From contig NZ_JAKFHA010000016.1 of the NCBI RefSeq assembly GCF_021502675.1, forward strand, positions 32,922 to 96,921: DNA of 64,000 bases. The letters run 5' to 3'. Within the stretch, counting starts at the first letter, position 1. Every line of letters begins with the position of its first letter. Source of the stretch: Yinghuangia soli (GTDB lineage Bacteria > Actinomycetota > Actinomycetes > Streptomycetales > Streptomycetaceae). Made by a program: the position numbers and the translations under genes. This document shows, in pieces, positions 25,605 to 33,880 of the stretch. The notes beneath the pieces are model-generated. The model worked only from the letters and a program-made list of their open reading frames with translations, ran no database searches and was not told the DNA's origin.

Positions 25605-26249
25605 TCAGATGCCGGTCGGCGTGGCGTGCAGCTGCCGTACCGCGTCCTCGTCGCCCTCGACGGTGACCAGCGCCTGCTCCTTGCGCCCGTAGACGTAGAG
25701 CAGGAGTTCGGCGGGCGGCCCGGCGAGCGTCACCACGGGAGTGCCCTTGCGGACCACGACCGGCCGGGCCTCGTCCGCGGTGTCCGTGCGGCGCAGTTCC
25801 ACGCCGACCGGGACCTTGCGCATCATGAGCTTGGCGCCGCCCTTGACCCGCTTCCACAGGAAGTCGTTCAGCCCGGGGTCCAGGTCGCGCGGCTTGAAGT
25901 CGGGCTGCGCGCGGCGGACGTCCTCGAGGTGGACGAAGTACTCCATGGTGTTCGCCGCCGCGTCCACACCGGGCAGGCCGAACAGCGAAAGCCGCGGCGG
26001 GCCGGTCCGCACGAGGTGGATGAGCTCCTCGTACGGGCGGGCCGCCTTCGCGCGCCGCACCTTGTCGGTGTAGTTCGCCAGCGGCTTGAACAGGATGCCG
26101 GGGGAGGAGTCGGGCCGGCGCTCGCGGACCACCAGGTGGGCGGCGAGGTCGCGGGTAGTCCAACCGGCGCACAGCGTGGGGGCGTCCGGGCCGACCTGGG
26201 AGAGGAGGTCGGCGAGGGCAGCGCGTTCCGTACGGGCGTAGGAAGCCAT
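25605..26249 (-). CDS. TIGR03085-family DinB/mycothiol-isomerase-like protein
   Basis: A 214-residue protein of the maleylpyruvate isomerase/DinB-like four-helix bundle superfamily. Features are the N-terminal ERAALADLL, GWTTRDLAAHLVVRERRPD with a metal-type histidine, the second conserved histidine in EYFVHLEDVRRAQ, and a C-terminal MDMPI_C-like domain. This group is annotated TIGR03085 and is thought to bind a metal, often with mycothiol as cofactor; the reaction is unknown. The start ATG at 26249 is the usual MASYARTERA. An ATG three codons upstream is possible. Confidence 0.83.
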   Translation of the reverse strand: MASYARTERAALADLLSQVGPDAPTLCAGWTTRDLAAHLVVRERRPDSSPGILFKPLANYTDKVRRAKAARPYEELIHLVRTGPPRLSLFGLPGVDAAANTMEYFVHLEDVRRAQPDFKPRDLDPGLNDFLWKRVKGGAKLMMRKVPVGVELRRTDTADEARPVVVRKGTPVVTLAGPPAELLLYVYGRKEQALVTVEGDEDAVRQLHATPTGI

Positions 26250-26311
26250 GCGCCGCATCGTTCCGGTGCCCGGTGGCAAGGTCAAGCTCCACCGGGCGGC
26301 TGCGGCCGAGG

Positions 26312-27448
26312 TCACGGCCCGGGCGGCGGCCCCGCCTGCTGGTGCGCGCTCATCCAGCGCAGCACGTCGGGCATGAGCGCGGTCCAGGTCTTGAAGTTGT
26401 GGCCGCCGGTGGGCAGGACCAGCGTGTCGGCCTTCAGCGGTGCCTTGGCCAGCTTCAGGAACTCCTGGGTGGACGCGTAGTTCTCCTCGTCCTTGCTGGT
26501 GGTGAGCAGCAGGTTCACCGGCGGGGCGGGCAGGTTCTGCAGCCGCCAGAGCAGGTCCTGGCTGTTGCGGAACTGCTTGCTGCCGCCGTACAGGTCCCCG
26601 GTCTGCCCGTCCTGCACCGCGTCGTACATGCCGGACAGCGAGGCGCCCGCGCCGATCCGGTCGGAGTTGAGCATGGCCAGCTTGGCCGCGCAGTAGCCGC
26701 CGGTCGAGTTGCCGATCATGCCCCAGGCGGCCGGACCCGGCGCGACCCGGAAGGCGCCGCGGACGGCCTCGGGGAGGTCCTGCGAGAAGAAGGTGCCGGA
26801 CTGCGGGCCGCCGGGCACGTCGGTGCACTCGGTGTCGCGGCCCGAGGTCTGGGACGGCCGCACCATGACGTAGATGGTCGGCTGCACGCGGCCCGCGTTG
26901 ATCTCGGTGGCCGCGGTCTTGGGGATCTCCATGCGGGTGATCAGGTTGCGGGCGTCGCCGGGGTAGCCGGTCACCACGACCGCGACCGGGAAGCGGCGGT
27001 TCTGGCCGTCCGGCTGGAAGTACTGCGGCGGCAGGTAGACGTAGCCGCTGGTGTCCAGGCCGCTGCGGCGGCCGGTCACGTCGATCGCCACGATCTGGCC
27101 CGCGGCCTGCGGGTTGCCCCCGTTGGGGACGTCCACCGCCTCGGTGTCGCCCAGCTTGACCAGCTTCGCGGCCGGGTCGCCGGCACCGCCCTGCCCGGTG
27201 TACAGCGTCGGCTTGCCGGTCTTGCCGAGCAGGTCGTCCCAGCTTGTGTAGAAGAGGTAGTACCGGTTGCCGAAGAGCGCGAGCAGCGACAGGACCAGGG
27301 CCTGCACCACCAGCAGCGCGCCTATTCGGCCCAGGACCGCCTTCCAGTTCCGGCCGCCGAGCCGGGGCCACAGCCACACCACCGCGACGACCGACGCGAG
27401 GGCCAGCACACCCAGTACTGCGAGAAGGGTCCTGCTGGTCAGCCCCAC
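26312..27448 (-). CDS. Membrane-anchored alpha/beta-hydrolase, esterase D / antigen-85-like
   Basis: A 378-residue protein with two or three N-terminal hydrophobic helices (about 6-27 and 40-60) that anchor it, followed by an extracytoplasmic esterase domain of about 300 residues. The nucleophile elbow GNSTGG (about residue 245) and a late GGHNFKTW histidine are visible, the signature of the putative esterase (PF00756) family that includes mycolyltransferases. The GTG start has AAAGGAAAGATCAC upstream. Orthologues in non-mycolate actinobacteria are carbohydrate or ester hydrolases; the true substrate is unknown. Confidence 0.83.
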   Translation of the reverse strand: MGLTSRTLLAVLGVLALASVVAVVWLWPRLGGRNWKAVLGRIGALLVVQALVLSLLALFGNRYYLFYTSWDDLLGKTGKPTLYTGQGGAGDPAAKLVKLGDTEAVDVPNGGNPQAAGQIVAIDVTGRRSGLDTSGYVYLPPQYFQPDGQNRRFPVAVVVTGYPGDARNLITRMEIPKTAATEINAGRVQPTIYVMVRPSQTSGRDTECTDVPGGPQSGTFFSQDLPEAVRGAFRVAPGPAAWGMIGNSTGGYCAAKLAMLNSDRIGAGASLSGMYDAVQDGQTGDLYGGSKQFRNSQDLLWRLQNLPAPPVNLLLTTSKDEENYASTQEFLKLAKAPLKADTLVLPTGGHNFKTWTALMPDVLRWMSAHQQAGPPPGP

Positions 27449-27764
27449 GTGATCTTTCCTTTGCGGTGTCTGAAGCGGTCCCGGGAACGGCCGCTGAATC
27501 GGTCTCTTTACGGAGGAACAACCGCATAGCGGGATGATCCATTTTGCCCGTCGTCACAAGACGCGCGGCAGCCACCCCCGGTTGCATGCCCGCCGGGGGT
27601 GGCTGCGGGGAATGGCGCGCCGCCCGCCACACTTGTGAACATCGGATGAACCGCACACCGCCCGGCCGGCGTCCCGCACGCCGGTCGCGATGCGTGCGGC
27701 CCCGAATGCGGCCCTCCGGGGCTCCCGGCCCGGAATCCGGCACCCGCAGCGAAAGAGAGAACGC
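27449..27764. other. Divergent intergenic region between the esterase and ABC exporter genes
   Basis: A 316-base non-coding stretch that must hold promoters for both flanking units. Its one conspicuous element is a 14-base perfect inverted repeat, 27568-27581 with 27593-27606, around an 11-base loop. No convincing ORF or other motif was seen. Confidence 0.6.
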
Positions 27765-29591
27765 GTGACCGACAAGGACGTCCTGAGACGGGGCATGCAG
27801 GTCCTCGGCGTCGCGATCCGCGAGGAGCCGCGCATCTTCGCGGCCGCGGTCGGCGCCAGCGCGCTGTACGGCGCCACCACCGTCGCCTCCGCCCTCATCC
27901 TCGGCCAGGTCACCGACCGGGTGATCGTCCCCGCCTTTCGGGACGGCGAGACCACCACGGCCGCCATGGTCACGACGTTCGCGGTCGTCTTCGGCATCGC
28001 GCTGCTCAAGGCGCTCGGCATCGTCGGCCGCCGCCTGTGGGCCGGCGTGATGCAGTACCGCCTGCAGGCCACCTACCGCCGCCGCGTCACCCGCCAGTAC
28101 CTGCGCCTGCCGCTCGCCTGGCACCACCGGCACCCGACCGGCGCCCTGCTGTCCAACGCGAACGCCGACGTCGAGGCCGCCTGGTTCCCGATCGCGCCGC
28201 TGCCGATGGCCACCGGCGTCGTCGTCATGCTCGTCCTCGCCGCGGTGTCCATGCTGGCCACCGACTGGGCGCTCGCCCTGGTCGGCTTCGTGATCTTCCC
28301 GGCCATCTTCTTCCTCAACGTGGCCTACCAGCGCCGCCAGGGCCCGCTGGCCATGCGCGCCCAGGAACTGCGCGCCGACGTCAGCGCCATCGCGCACGAG
28401 AGCTTCGACGGCGCACTCGTCGTCAAGACGCTCGGCCGGGAGAACGAAGAGGCCGCCCGCTTCGAGGCCGCCGCCCGCGAACTCGCCGACGCCAACATCG
28501 CGGTGGGCCGCGTCCGCGCGCTGTTCGACCCGCTGCTCGAGGCGCTGCCCAGCCTCGGCGTGCTGCTGGTCCTCCTCGCGGGCAGCATCCGCATCTCGCA
28601 CGGCGACCTGGACCCCGGCGAACTCGTGCAGATCGCCTACCTGTTCACCCTGCTGGCCTTCCCGGTGCGGGCCATCGGCTGGCTGCTCGGCGACATGCCG
28701 CGCGCCATCGTCGGCTACGACCGGGTGCGCAGCGTCCTGGACGCCGAAGGCGAATCGTCGTACGGCGACGCCGCCGCGGAGAAGACCGGCCCGGCCGGCC
28801 TGCAGGCCCGCGCGGTGCGCTTCGGCTACCTCGACGGCGCCGACGTCCTCTCCGACGTCACCTTCGACGTCGAGCCCGGCCGCACGGTCGCGGTCGTCGG
28901 CCCGACCGGCTCCGGCAAGTCCACCCTCGTCTCGCTCCTGGTCCGCCTCGTCGACCCGTCGAGCGGCGCGGTCCTGCTGGACGGCACCGACCTGCGCGAC
29001 TTCCGGGCCGGCGGGGTGGCCGCCGCGGCCGCGCTCGTGCCGCAGCAGGCGTTCCTCTTCGACGACTCGATCCGCGACAACATCACGCTGGGCCTCGACG
29101 TCCCCGACGAGGACGTGCGCGCCGCGCTGCGCATCGCGCAGGCCGAGGAGTTCGTCGACCGCCTCCCGGACGGCATCCACACCCAGGTCGGCGAGCGCGG
29201 CACATCGCTGTCCGGCGGCCAGCGGCAGCGCATCGCGCTGGCCCGCGCCCTGGTCCGGCGGCCCCGGCTGCTGGTCATGGACGACGCCACCTCGGCCGTC
29301 GACCCGCGCGTCGAGGCGGCCATCCTGGCCGGGCTGCGCGACGGCGGCACCGGCCCGTCGACCGTGGTCGTGGTCGCGTACCGCAAGGCCACCATCGCGC
29401 TGGCCGACGAGGTCGTCTTCATCGAGGACGGCAAGGTCGCCGGCCGCGGCCCGCACCAGGAACTGCTGGAATCCTCGCTCGGCTACCGCCGCCTGGTCGA
29501 CGCCTACGAGCGCGCCGCGCGCGACCGCGAGCAGAACGCCGCCGCGGCCCCGGCCGACGACCTGACCGAGGACGAGGAGGTGCCGGCATGA
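27765..29591 (+). CDS. ABC exporter half-transporter (first subunit of a heterodimer)
   Basis: A 608-residue type I exporter half: six membrane helices in residues about 20-330, then a nucleotide-binding domain. Motifs are Walker A GPTGSGKST (about 383), signature LSGGQRQR (about 485) and the Walker B site VMDDATSAVD (about 505). The last of these has Asp instead of the usual catalytic Glu. A Glu-to-Asp change in one subunit is the classic degenerate site of heterodimeric exporters. GTG start after AGAGAGAACGC. The stop overlaps the second subunit. Confidence 0.9.
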   Translation: MTDKDVLRRGMQVLGVAIREEPRIFAAAVGASALYGATTVASALILGQVTDRVIVPAFRDGETTTAAMVTTFAVVFGIALLKALGIVGRRLWAGVMQYRLQATYRRRVTRQYLRLPLAWHHRHPTGALLSNANADVEAAWFPIAPLPMATGVVVMLVLAAVSMLATDWALALVGFVIFPAIFFLNVAYQRRQGPLAMRAQELRADVSAIAHESFDGALVVKTLGRENEEAARFEAAARELADANIAVGRVRALFDPLLEALPSLGVLLVLLAGSIRISHGDLDPGELVQIAYLFTLLAFPVRAIGWLLGDMPRAIVGYDRVRSVLDAEGESSYGDAAAEKTGPAGLQARAVRFGYLDGADVLSDVTFDVEPGRTVAVVGPTGSGKSTLVSLLVRLVDPSSGAVLLDGTDLRDFRAGGVAAAAALVPQQAFLFDDSIRDNITLGLDVPDEDVRAALRIAQAEEFVDRLPDGIHTQVGERGTSLSGGQRQRIALARALVRRPRLLVMDDATSAVDPRVEAAILAGLRDGGTGPSTVVVVAYRKATIALADEVVFIEDGKVAGRGPHQELLESSLGYRRLVDAYERAARDREQNAAAAPADDLTEDEEVPA

Positions 29592-31399
29592 CCACGGCAA
29601 CCGCGCCCACCCCGCTGTCCGCACCCGCCGAGAAGCAGCAGTCCGGCTGGGCGGTCCTGCGCCGCGGCCTGGCCCTGTCGCCCGAGTTCAAGCAGGGCAT
29701 CGCGGTCACCCTGGTGCTCGCCGCGATCGCCACCGCGGGCCGCATCATCGTGCCGCTCGCGGTGCAGCAGACCATCGACAACGGCCTGCGCGGCGACGGC
29801 GGCACGGACCTCGCGCTGGTCCGCTGGATGGTGGCCGGCGCCGCACTCGCGGTGATCGCCACCGCGATCTGCTCGTACGCCATGAACGTGCGCATCTACC
29901 ACGCCAGCGAGCGCGGCCTGGCCACGCTGCGGGTCCGCGCCTTCCGGCACGTGCACGACCTGTCGACCCTGCACCAGCAGACCGAGCGGCGCGGCTCGCT
30001 CGTCTCCCGGGTGACCGGCGACGTCGACACCATCACCCGGTTCATCCAGCAGGGCGGCCTCATGGTCGTCATCAGCGCGGGCCAACTCGTGGTGGTCACC
30101 GCGCTGATGCTCGCCTACTCGTGGCAGCTCACGCTGCTCGTGTGGGTCTGCTTCGCGCCGCTCTTCTTCCTGCTCAAGGCCTTCCAGAAGCGCGTCGCCG
30201 CGGCCGCCGTCGCGGTCCGCGTGCACGCCGGGCGGATGCTCGGAGCGATCTCCGAACCCGTGGTCGGCGCCTCGGTGGTGCGCGCGCACGGCATCGAGGA
30301 GCGCACCGCGGCCCGCATCGACGAGGCCATCGACGGCCACCGGGTCGCCCAGACCCGGGCCCAGACCCTCATCGCGCTGACCTTCCCGATGGGCGAGGTC
30401 GCGGTCGGCGTCGCCAACGCCGCGGTGGTCATCGTCGGCGTGCTGCTCGGCGTGGACGGGCAGCTCACGCTCGGCGAACTGGTCGCCTTCCTCTTCCTGG
30501 TCACGTTGTTCGTGATGCCCGTGCAGTTCGGCGTCGAGGTCCTCAACGAGGCCCAGAACGCGCTGGCCGGCTGGCGCCGCGTGCTGGAGATCCTGGACGC
30601 CGAGCCCGACATCGCCGACCCCGGCGCGGCCGGCGCCGACCTGCCGCGCGGCCCGGTCGAGGTGCGCTTCGACAACGTCGGGTACGCCTACCCGGACGGT
30701 CCGCGCGTGCTGCATGGCGTCGACGTCACGCTCGCCGCGCGCAGCCGCGTCGCGGTGGTCGGCGAGACCGGCTCGGGCAAAACCACCTTCGCCAAGCTCC
30801 TCACCCGCATCGTGGACCCCGACGAGGGCCGCGTGCTGCTGGACGGGATCCCGCTCACCGGCGTGCGGTTCGCCTCGCTGCGGGCCCGCGTGGTGATGGT
30901 GCCGCAGGACGGCTTCCTGTTCGACGCCTCGATCCGCGACAACGTGCGCTACGGCCGCCCGGACGCCGACGACGCCGCCATCGGCACCGCGTTCGCCGAC
31001 CTCGGCCTCGCCGACTGGCTGGCCGGGCTGCCGCTCGGCCTGGACACCCCGGTGGGCCAGCGCGGCGAGTCGCTGTCCGCGGGCGAGCGCCAACTGGTGG
31101 CGCTGGCCCGGGCGTATGTCGCCGACCCGGACCTGCTGGTGCTCGACGAGGCGACCTCCGCGGTCGACCCGGCCACCGAGGTGCGCATCCAGCGCGCCCT
31201 CGACGGCCTGACCCGCGGGCGCACCGCGGTGTTCATCGCGCACCGCATGTCCACCGCGGAATCCGCCGACGAGGTGCTGGTGTTCGACCGGGGCGTCCTG
31301 GTCGAGCGCGGACCGCACCGCGAACTCGTGGGCGCCGGCGGCACCTACAGCCGCCTGCACGCCTCCTGGGCGGCACAGCAGAAGCCCGCCGCGGACTGA
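29588..31399 (+). CDS. ABC exporter half-transporter (second subunit of a heterodimer)
   Basis: A 603-residue partner of the preceding half-exporter. It has six membrane helices and an ATPase domain with Walker A GETGSGKTT (about 396). The signature is LSAGERQL (SAG rather than SGG), and Walker B is VLDEATSAVD with the catalytic Glu intact. The canonical Glu here and the Asp in the first subunit are complementary, which supports an asymmetric heterodimer. The ATG overlaps the upstream stop. Likely exports lipids or drugs; substrate not inferable. Confidence 0.9.
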   Translation: MTTATAPTPLSAPAEKQQSGWAVLRRGLALSPEFKQGIAVTLVLAAIATAGRIIVPLAVQQTIDNGLRGDGGTDLALVRWMVAGAALAVIATAICSYAMNVRIYHASERGLATLRVRAFRHVHDLSTLHQQTERRGSLVSRVTGDVDTITRFIQQGGLMVVISAGQLVVVTALMLAYSWQLTLLVWVCFAPLFFLLKAFQKRVAAAAVAVRVHAGRMLGAISEPVVGASVVRAHGIEERTAARIDEAIDGHRVAQTRAQTLIALTFPMGEVAVGVANAAVVIVGVLLGVDGQLTLGELVAFLFLVTLFVMPVQFGVEVLNEAQNALAGWRRVLEILDAEPDIADPGAAGADLPRGPVEVRFDNVGYAYPDGPRVLHGVDVTLAARSRVAVVGETGSGKTTFAKLLTRIVDPDEGRVLLDGIPLTGVRFASLRARVVMVPQDGFLFDASIRDNVRYGRPDADDAAIGTAFADLGLADWLAGLPLGLDTPVGQRGESLSAGERQLVALARAYVADPDLLVLDEATSAVDPATEVRIQRALDGLTRGRTAVFIAHRMSTAESADEVLVFDRGVLVERGPHRELVGAGGTYSRLHASWAAQQKPAAD

Positions 31400-31415
31400 C
31401 GTCGCGCGGCGGGCT
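31383..31415 (+). terminator. Hairpin overlapping the ABC exporter stop codon
   Basis: The arm AGCCCGCCGCG (31383-31393) pairs exactly with 31405-31415, and the TGA stop lies in the loop. It separates the ABC unit from the convergent septum-formation genes. Confidence 0.5.
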
Positions 31416-31440
31416 GCTGCCTGCTCTTCTGCCTGCTTCC

Positions 31441-31489
31441 CGTACGGCCTTGCTTCTCGTACGGCCCTACTTCTTGCGGCCTTACTTCT
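31441..31489. repeat. Imperfect 17-bp tandem repeats at the 3' end of a convergent gene
   Basis: Three degenerate units (31441-31457, 31458-31474, 31475-31489), consensus CGTACGGCC-T-ACTTCT. The last contains the stop and the final Lys codons of the minus-strand gene, which suggests duplication of the gene's end. Confidence 0.65.
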
Positions 31490-32357
31490 TGAGCGGTGCG
31501 GTGAGCTTCGCCGAGCCCTTCATCTTGACCATGCACTGCACTTCGCGGTCGCCGTCCGCCCAGGTCTCCTCGGACGGGAAGATGAAGTCCGGGCCCATGC
31601 TGCTGCCGTTCGTCTGCTTGGCCAGCAGCGGCGCGATCTCCTTCTCGCACAGCGAGAAGGCCCGGGTCTCGGTCGCGTCGTCGCCGGCCCACGGGCCTTC
31701 CGGCAGGAACAGGTTCTTCACGTGCTCGGCGTCGTGCGGTGTCGTGCACGCGACCTTGTTCACCTGGTTGGTGCCGGCCGGGAAGTTGACGCAGTCGCCC
31801 GGCGACAGCTCGATCTTCTTGACGCTGTTCGGGTCGTCCGTGCCCGACGAGGTCGGGGTCCGGCTGGTGCTCGGCGTGGTCGCGCGCGTCGTCGACGGCG
31901 TCCGGCTGGTCGGCGCGGACGTCGTCGGCTCCTTGCTCGTGGCCGGCGCCGACGAGGCCGGCGGCGCACTCGACTTGTCCGCCTGGCCGCCCTTGTCGTC
32001 GTCGCCGCCCAGGCTCAGCACGATGCCGATCACGACGGCGGCCAGCACGAGCGCGCCGACCACCACCCACGCCACGACCTTGCCGCTGTTGCCGCCGCCG
32101 TTCGGCGGGCCCGGCGGATAGCCGGGCGGACCGCCGAAACCGCCCGGACCGCCCGGGCCGTCGGGCCCGCCGGGATAGCCGCCGCCGGGTCCGCCCGGAT
32201 AGCCGCCGCCGTACGGGCCCCCGCTTCCGTACGACCCCCCGCCGGCCGGCGGCACGCCGCCGCCCGGATAGCCGCTTCCGCCGTACCCGCCGCCGTATCC
32301 GCCGCCCTGCGGCTGTCCCGGCGGCCATCCCGACCCCGGGTACTGCGGAGTGCTCAT
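31482..32357 (-). CDS. Septum-formation-family protein with PGG-rich N-terminus
   Basis: A 291-residue single-pass membrane protein. The N-terminal 95 residues are a Pro/Gly/Tyr-rich cytoplasmic tail with repeated YPGG-type units. One membrane helix follows (about 95-117). Then comes a Ser/Thr/Pro-rich linker of about 60 residues, and an extracytoplasmic domain with the CVNFPAGTN and VACTTPHDAEHV motifs of the Septum_form family (PF13845). Four Cys in that domain could form disulfides. ATG with GGAGGGGG 8 bases upstream. It is the downstream member of a tandem pair of paralogues. Confidence 0.8.
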   Translation of the reverse strand: MSTPQYPGSGWPPGQPQGGGYGGGYGGSGYPGGGVPPAGGGSYGSGGPYGGGYPGGPGGGYPGGPDGPGGPGGFGGPPGYPPGPPNGGGNSGKVVAWVVVGALVLAAVVIGIVLSLGGDDDKGGQADKSSAPPASSAPATSKEPTTSAPTSRTPSTTRATTPSTSRTPTSSGTDDPNSVKKIELSPGDCVNFPAGTNQVNKVACTTPHDAEHVKNLFLPEGPWAGDDATETRAFSLCEKEIAPLLAKQTNGSSMGPDFIFPSEETWADGDREVQCMVKMKGSAKLTAPLKK

Positions 32358-32398
32358 CGCGCTACCCCCTCCGGTCTCGCCCGGTCTCGGACCGGCCG

Positions 32399-33247
32399 TC
32401 AGCCCAGCTTCTTGGTGAGCTTGGCGTCGCTCTTGTTCTGGATCAGGCAGGTGGCTTCCTTGTCGCCGCTCATGAAGGCCAGCTGCTGCGGAACCCGGTA
32501 GTACATGCCGAACGAGTTCGGCGCGGCCTCCTTGGCGGTGGCCGTGTTGAACGCCGCCTGGCAGGCCGCGACGACCTGGCGCTCGATCTCCGCCTCGGTC
32601 GGGTAGGTCGAGCCGGTCAGGTTGAAGTTCTTGAGCACCTGCTTGTCGTGCGGCGTGGTGCAGGCGACCTTGTCGATCTTGCCGGTGATCTCGTTCAGGT
32701 TGATGCAGTCGCCCGCGGCCAGCGGCGTGCTGTCCACCTGGGTGAGGCCGTCGGTGGACGTCGGGGTCGGGCTCGGTGTCCGGGTGGTCCGGCTCGGCGT
32801 CGGGCTCGCCGACTTGGTGGTGGCGCTCGGCGAGGGCTCCGAGGCCTTGGACGTCGGTGCCGCGGTCGGCGTTCCGGTGTTCTTGCCCTCGTTCTTCTTG
32901 TCCTTGTCGCCGCCGAGCAGGAAGACCAGGGCGGCGATCACGCCGCCGACCACCACGAGGGCGCCGACGACCACGAGCAGGAGCGGTCCGCGGCCGCCGC
33001 CTGGCGGCGGTCCGGGCGGCCCGGGAAACGTTCCGCCGGGGCCGCCGTAGCCGCCTCCGGGGTAAGTGGGTCCACCCGGGTACTGCGGGCCGCCTCCGGG
33101 CGGGCCGCTCGGGTACTGCGGGCCGCCCGGGTACGTGTTGCCCGAATAGCCCCCGGGGTAGGAGGGGTTGTTCTGATAGCCCGGGTCGGGCTGCTGTCCA
33201 TAGCCGGGCGGGAAGCCTCCCTGACCCGGCGGCGGCGGCATCGTCAT
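32399..33247 (-). CDS. Septum-formation-family protein, upstream paralogue
   Basis: A 282-residue protein of the same architecture as its downstream neighbour. It has a Pro/Gly/Tyr-rich cytoplasmic tail (about 1-85), one membrane helix (about 93-117), a Ser/Thr/Pro linker, and an extracytoplasmic domain with GDCINLNEITGKI, VACTTPHDKQVL and several Cys. The two genes share the same gene order and motifs but have diverged, so the duplication is old. The function of the family is not established despite its name. ATG at 33247 is chosen over an upstream ATG at 33283 outside the conserved start. Confidence 0.8.
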   Translation of the reverse strand: MTMPPPPGQGGFPPGYGQQPDPGYQNNPSYPGGYSGNTYPGGPQYPSGPPGGGPQYPGGPTYPGGGYGGPGGTFPGPPGPPPGGGRGPLLLVVVGALVVVGGVIAALVFLLGGDKDKKNEGKNTGTPTAAPTSKASEPSPSATTKSASPTPSRTTRTPSPTPTSTDGLTQVDSTPLAAGDCINLNEITGKIDKVACTTPHDKQVLKNFNLTGSTYPTEAEIERQVVAACQAAFNTATAKEAAPNSFGMYYRVPQQLAFMSGDKEATCLIQNKSDAKLTKKLG

Positions 33248-33362
33248 GCGCAAAGCTTGCCCGATCGGGTGAACCTCCCGCACGCATGGGTGTCACTGCT
33301 TGACAACCGCCGAGAACCTATGCGGTCACAGATGCGCCGCCGGGGCGTCCGGCCAGGTCTGC

Positions 33363-33374
33363 GAGAATGCGCCC
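33363..33374 (+). promoter_or_regulatory. Candidate near-leaderless promoter of hisI
   Basis: GAGAAT (33363-33368) lies 6 bases before the hisI ATG and no Shine-Dalgarno is visible. A perfect TTGACA is present at 33300-33305 but lacks a matching -10 at the usual distance, so the promoter is uncertain. Confidence 0.35.
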
Positions 33375-33782
33375 ATGACCGGTGACTCCTCCCCGTCCGT
33401 GCCGCCCGTGCGGCCCTCCGCTCTCGACCCGGCGGTGGCGGCCCGGCTCAAGCGCGACGAGAACGGCCTGTTCGCCGCCGTCGCCCAGCAGTACGACACC
33501 GGCGAAGTGCTGATGGTCGGCTGGATGGACGACGAGGCGCTGCACCGCACGCTCACCACCGGCCGCTGCACCTACTGGAGCCGCAGCCGCAAGGAGTACT
33601 GGGTCAAGGGCGACACCTCCGGGCACACCCAGCGCGTCGTGTCCGCGGCCCTGGACTGCGACGGCGACGCCGTGCTGGTCAAGGTCGACCAGGCCGGGGC
33701 CGCCTGCCACACCGGGGACCGCACCTGCTTCGACGCGGGCGCGCTGCCGGTGACCGCGCCGGCCGGGCCCGCCGCGACCTGA
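33375..33782 (+). CDS. hisI: Phosphoribosyl-AMP cyclohydrolase
   Basis: Opens the purine ring of PR-AMP in histidine synthesis. It is 135 residues, monofunctional, without the HisE domain found fused in enterobacteria. Visible are [18 protein letters not shown], the [18 protein letters not shown] motif, and the metal ligands in [11 protein letters not shown] and [10 protein letters not shown]. It is separated from the main his operon by about 13 kb. Instead it stands 98 bases before trpE, a his/trp linkage seen in streptomycetes. Confidence 0.94.
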   Translation: MTGDSSPSVPPVRPSALDPAVAARLKRDENGLFAAVAQQYDTGEVLMVGWMDDEALHRTLTTGRCTYWSRSRKEYWVKGDTSGHTQRVVSAALDCDGDAVLVKVDQAGAACHTGDRTCFDAGALPVTAPAGPAAT

Positions 33783-33880
33783 CGTCCGCACCGCCCGCCC
33801 TGCCCCGACCCGCCCGACCTGACCGGCCTGACCGACCTGCCACGTACGAGCGCCACCTGCGTCCCGGGAGATCCCGCACC

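Noticed and set aside
26250-29624. The upper part of a long minus-strand ORF crossing the esterase and ABC exporter genes
   Set aside because: Only its last 214 residues (TIGR03085 protein) are real; the rest overlaps convincing genes in other frames.
32100-33200. G/C-rich tandem patterns in the septum-formation genes as DNA repeats
   Set aside because: They encode Pro/Gly/Tyr-rich tails; spacing is irregular and follows codons.
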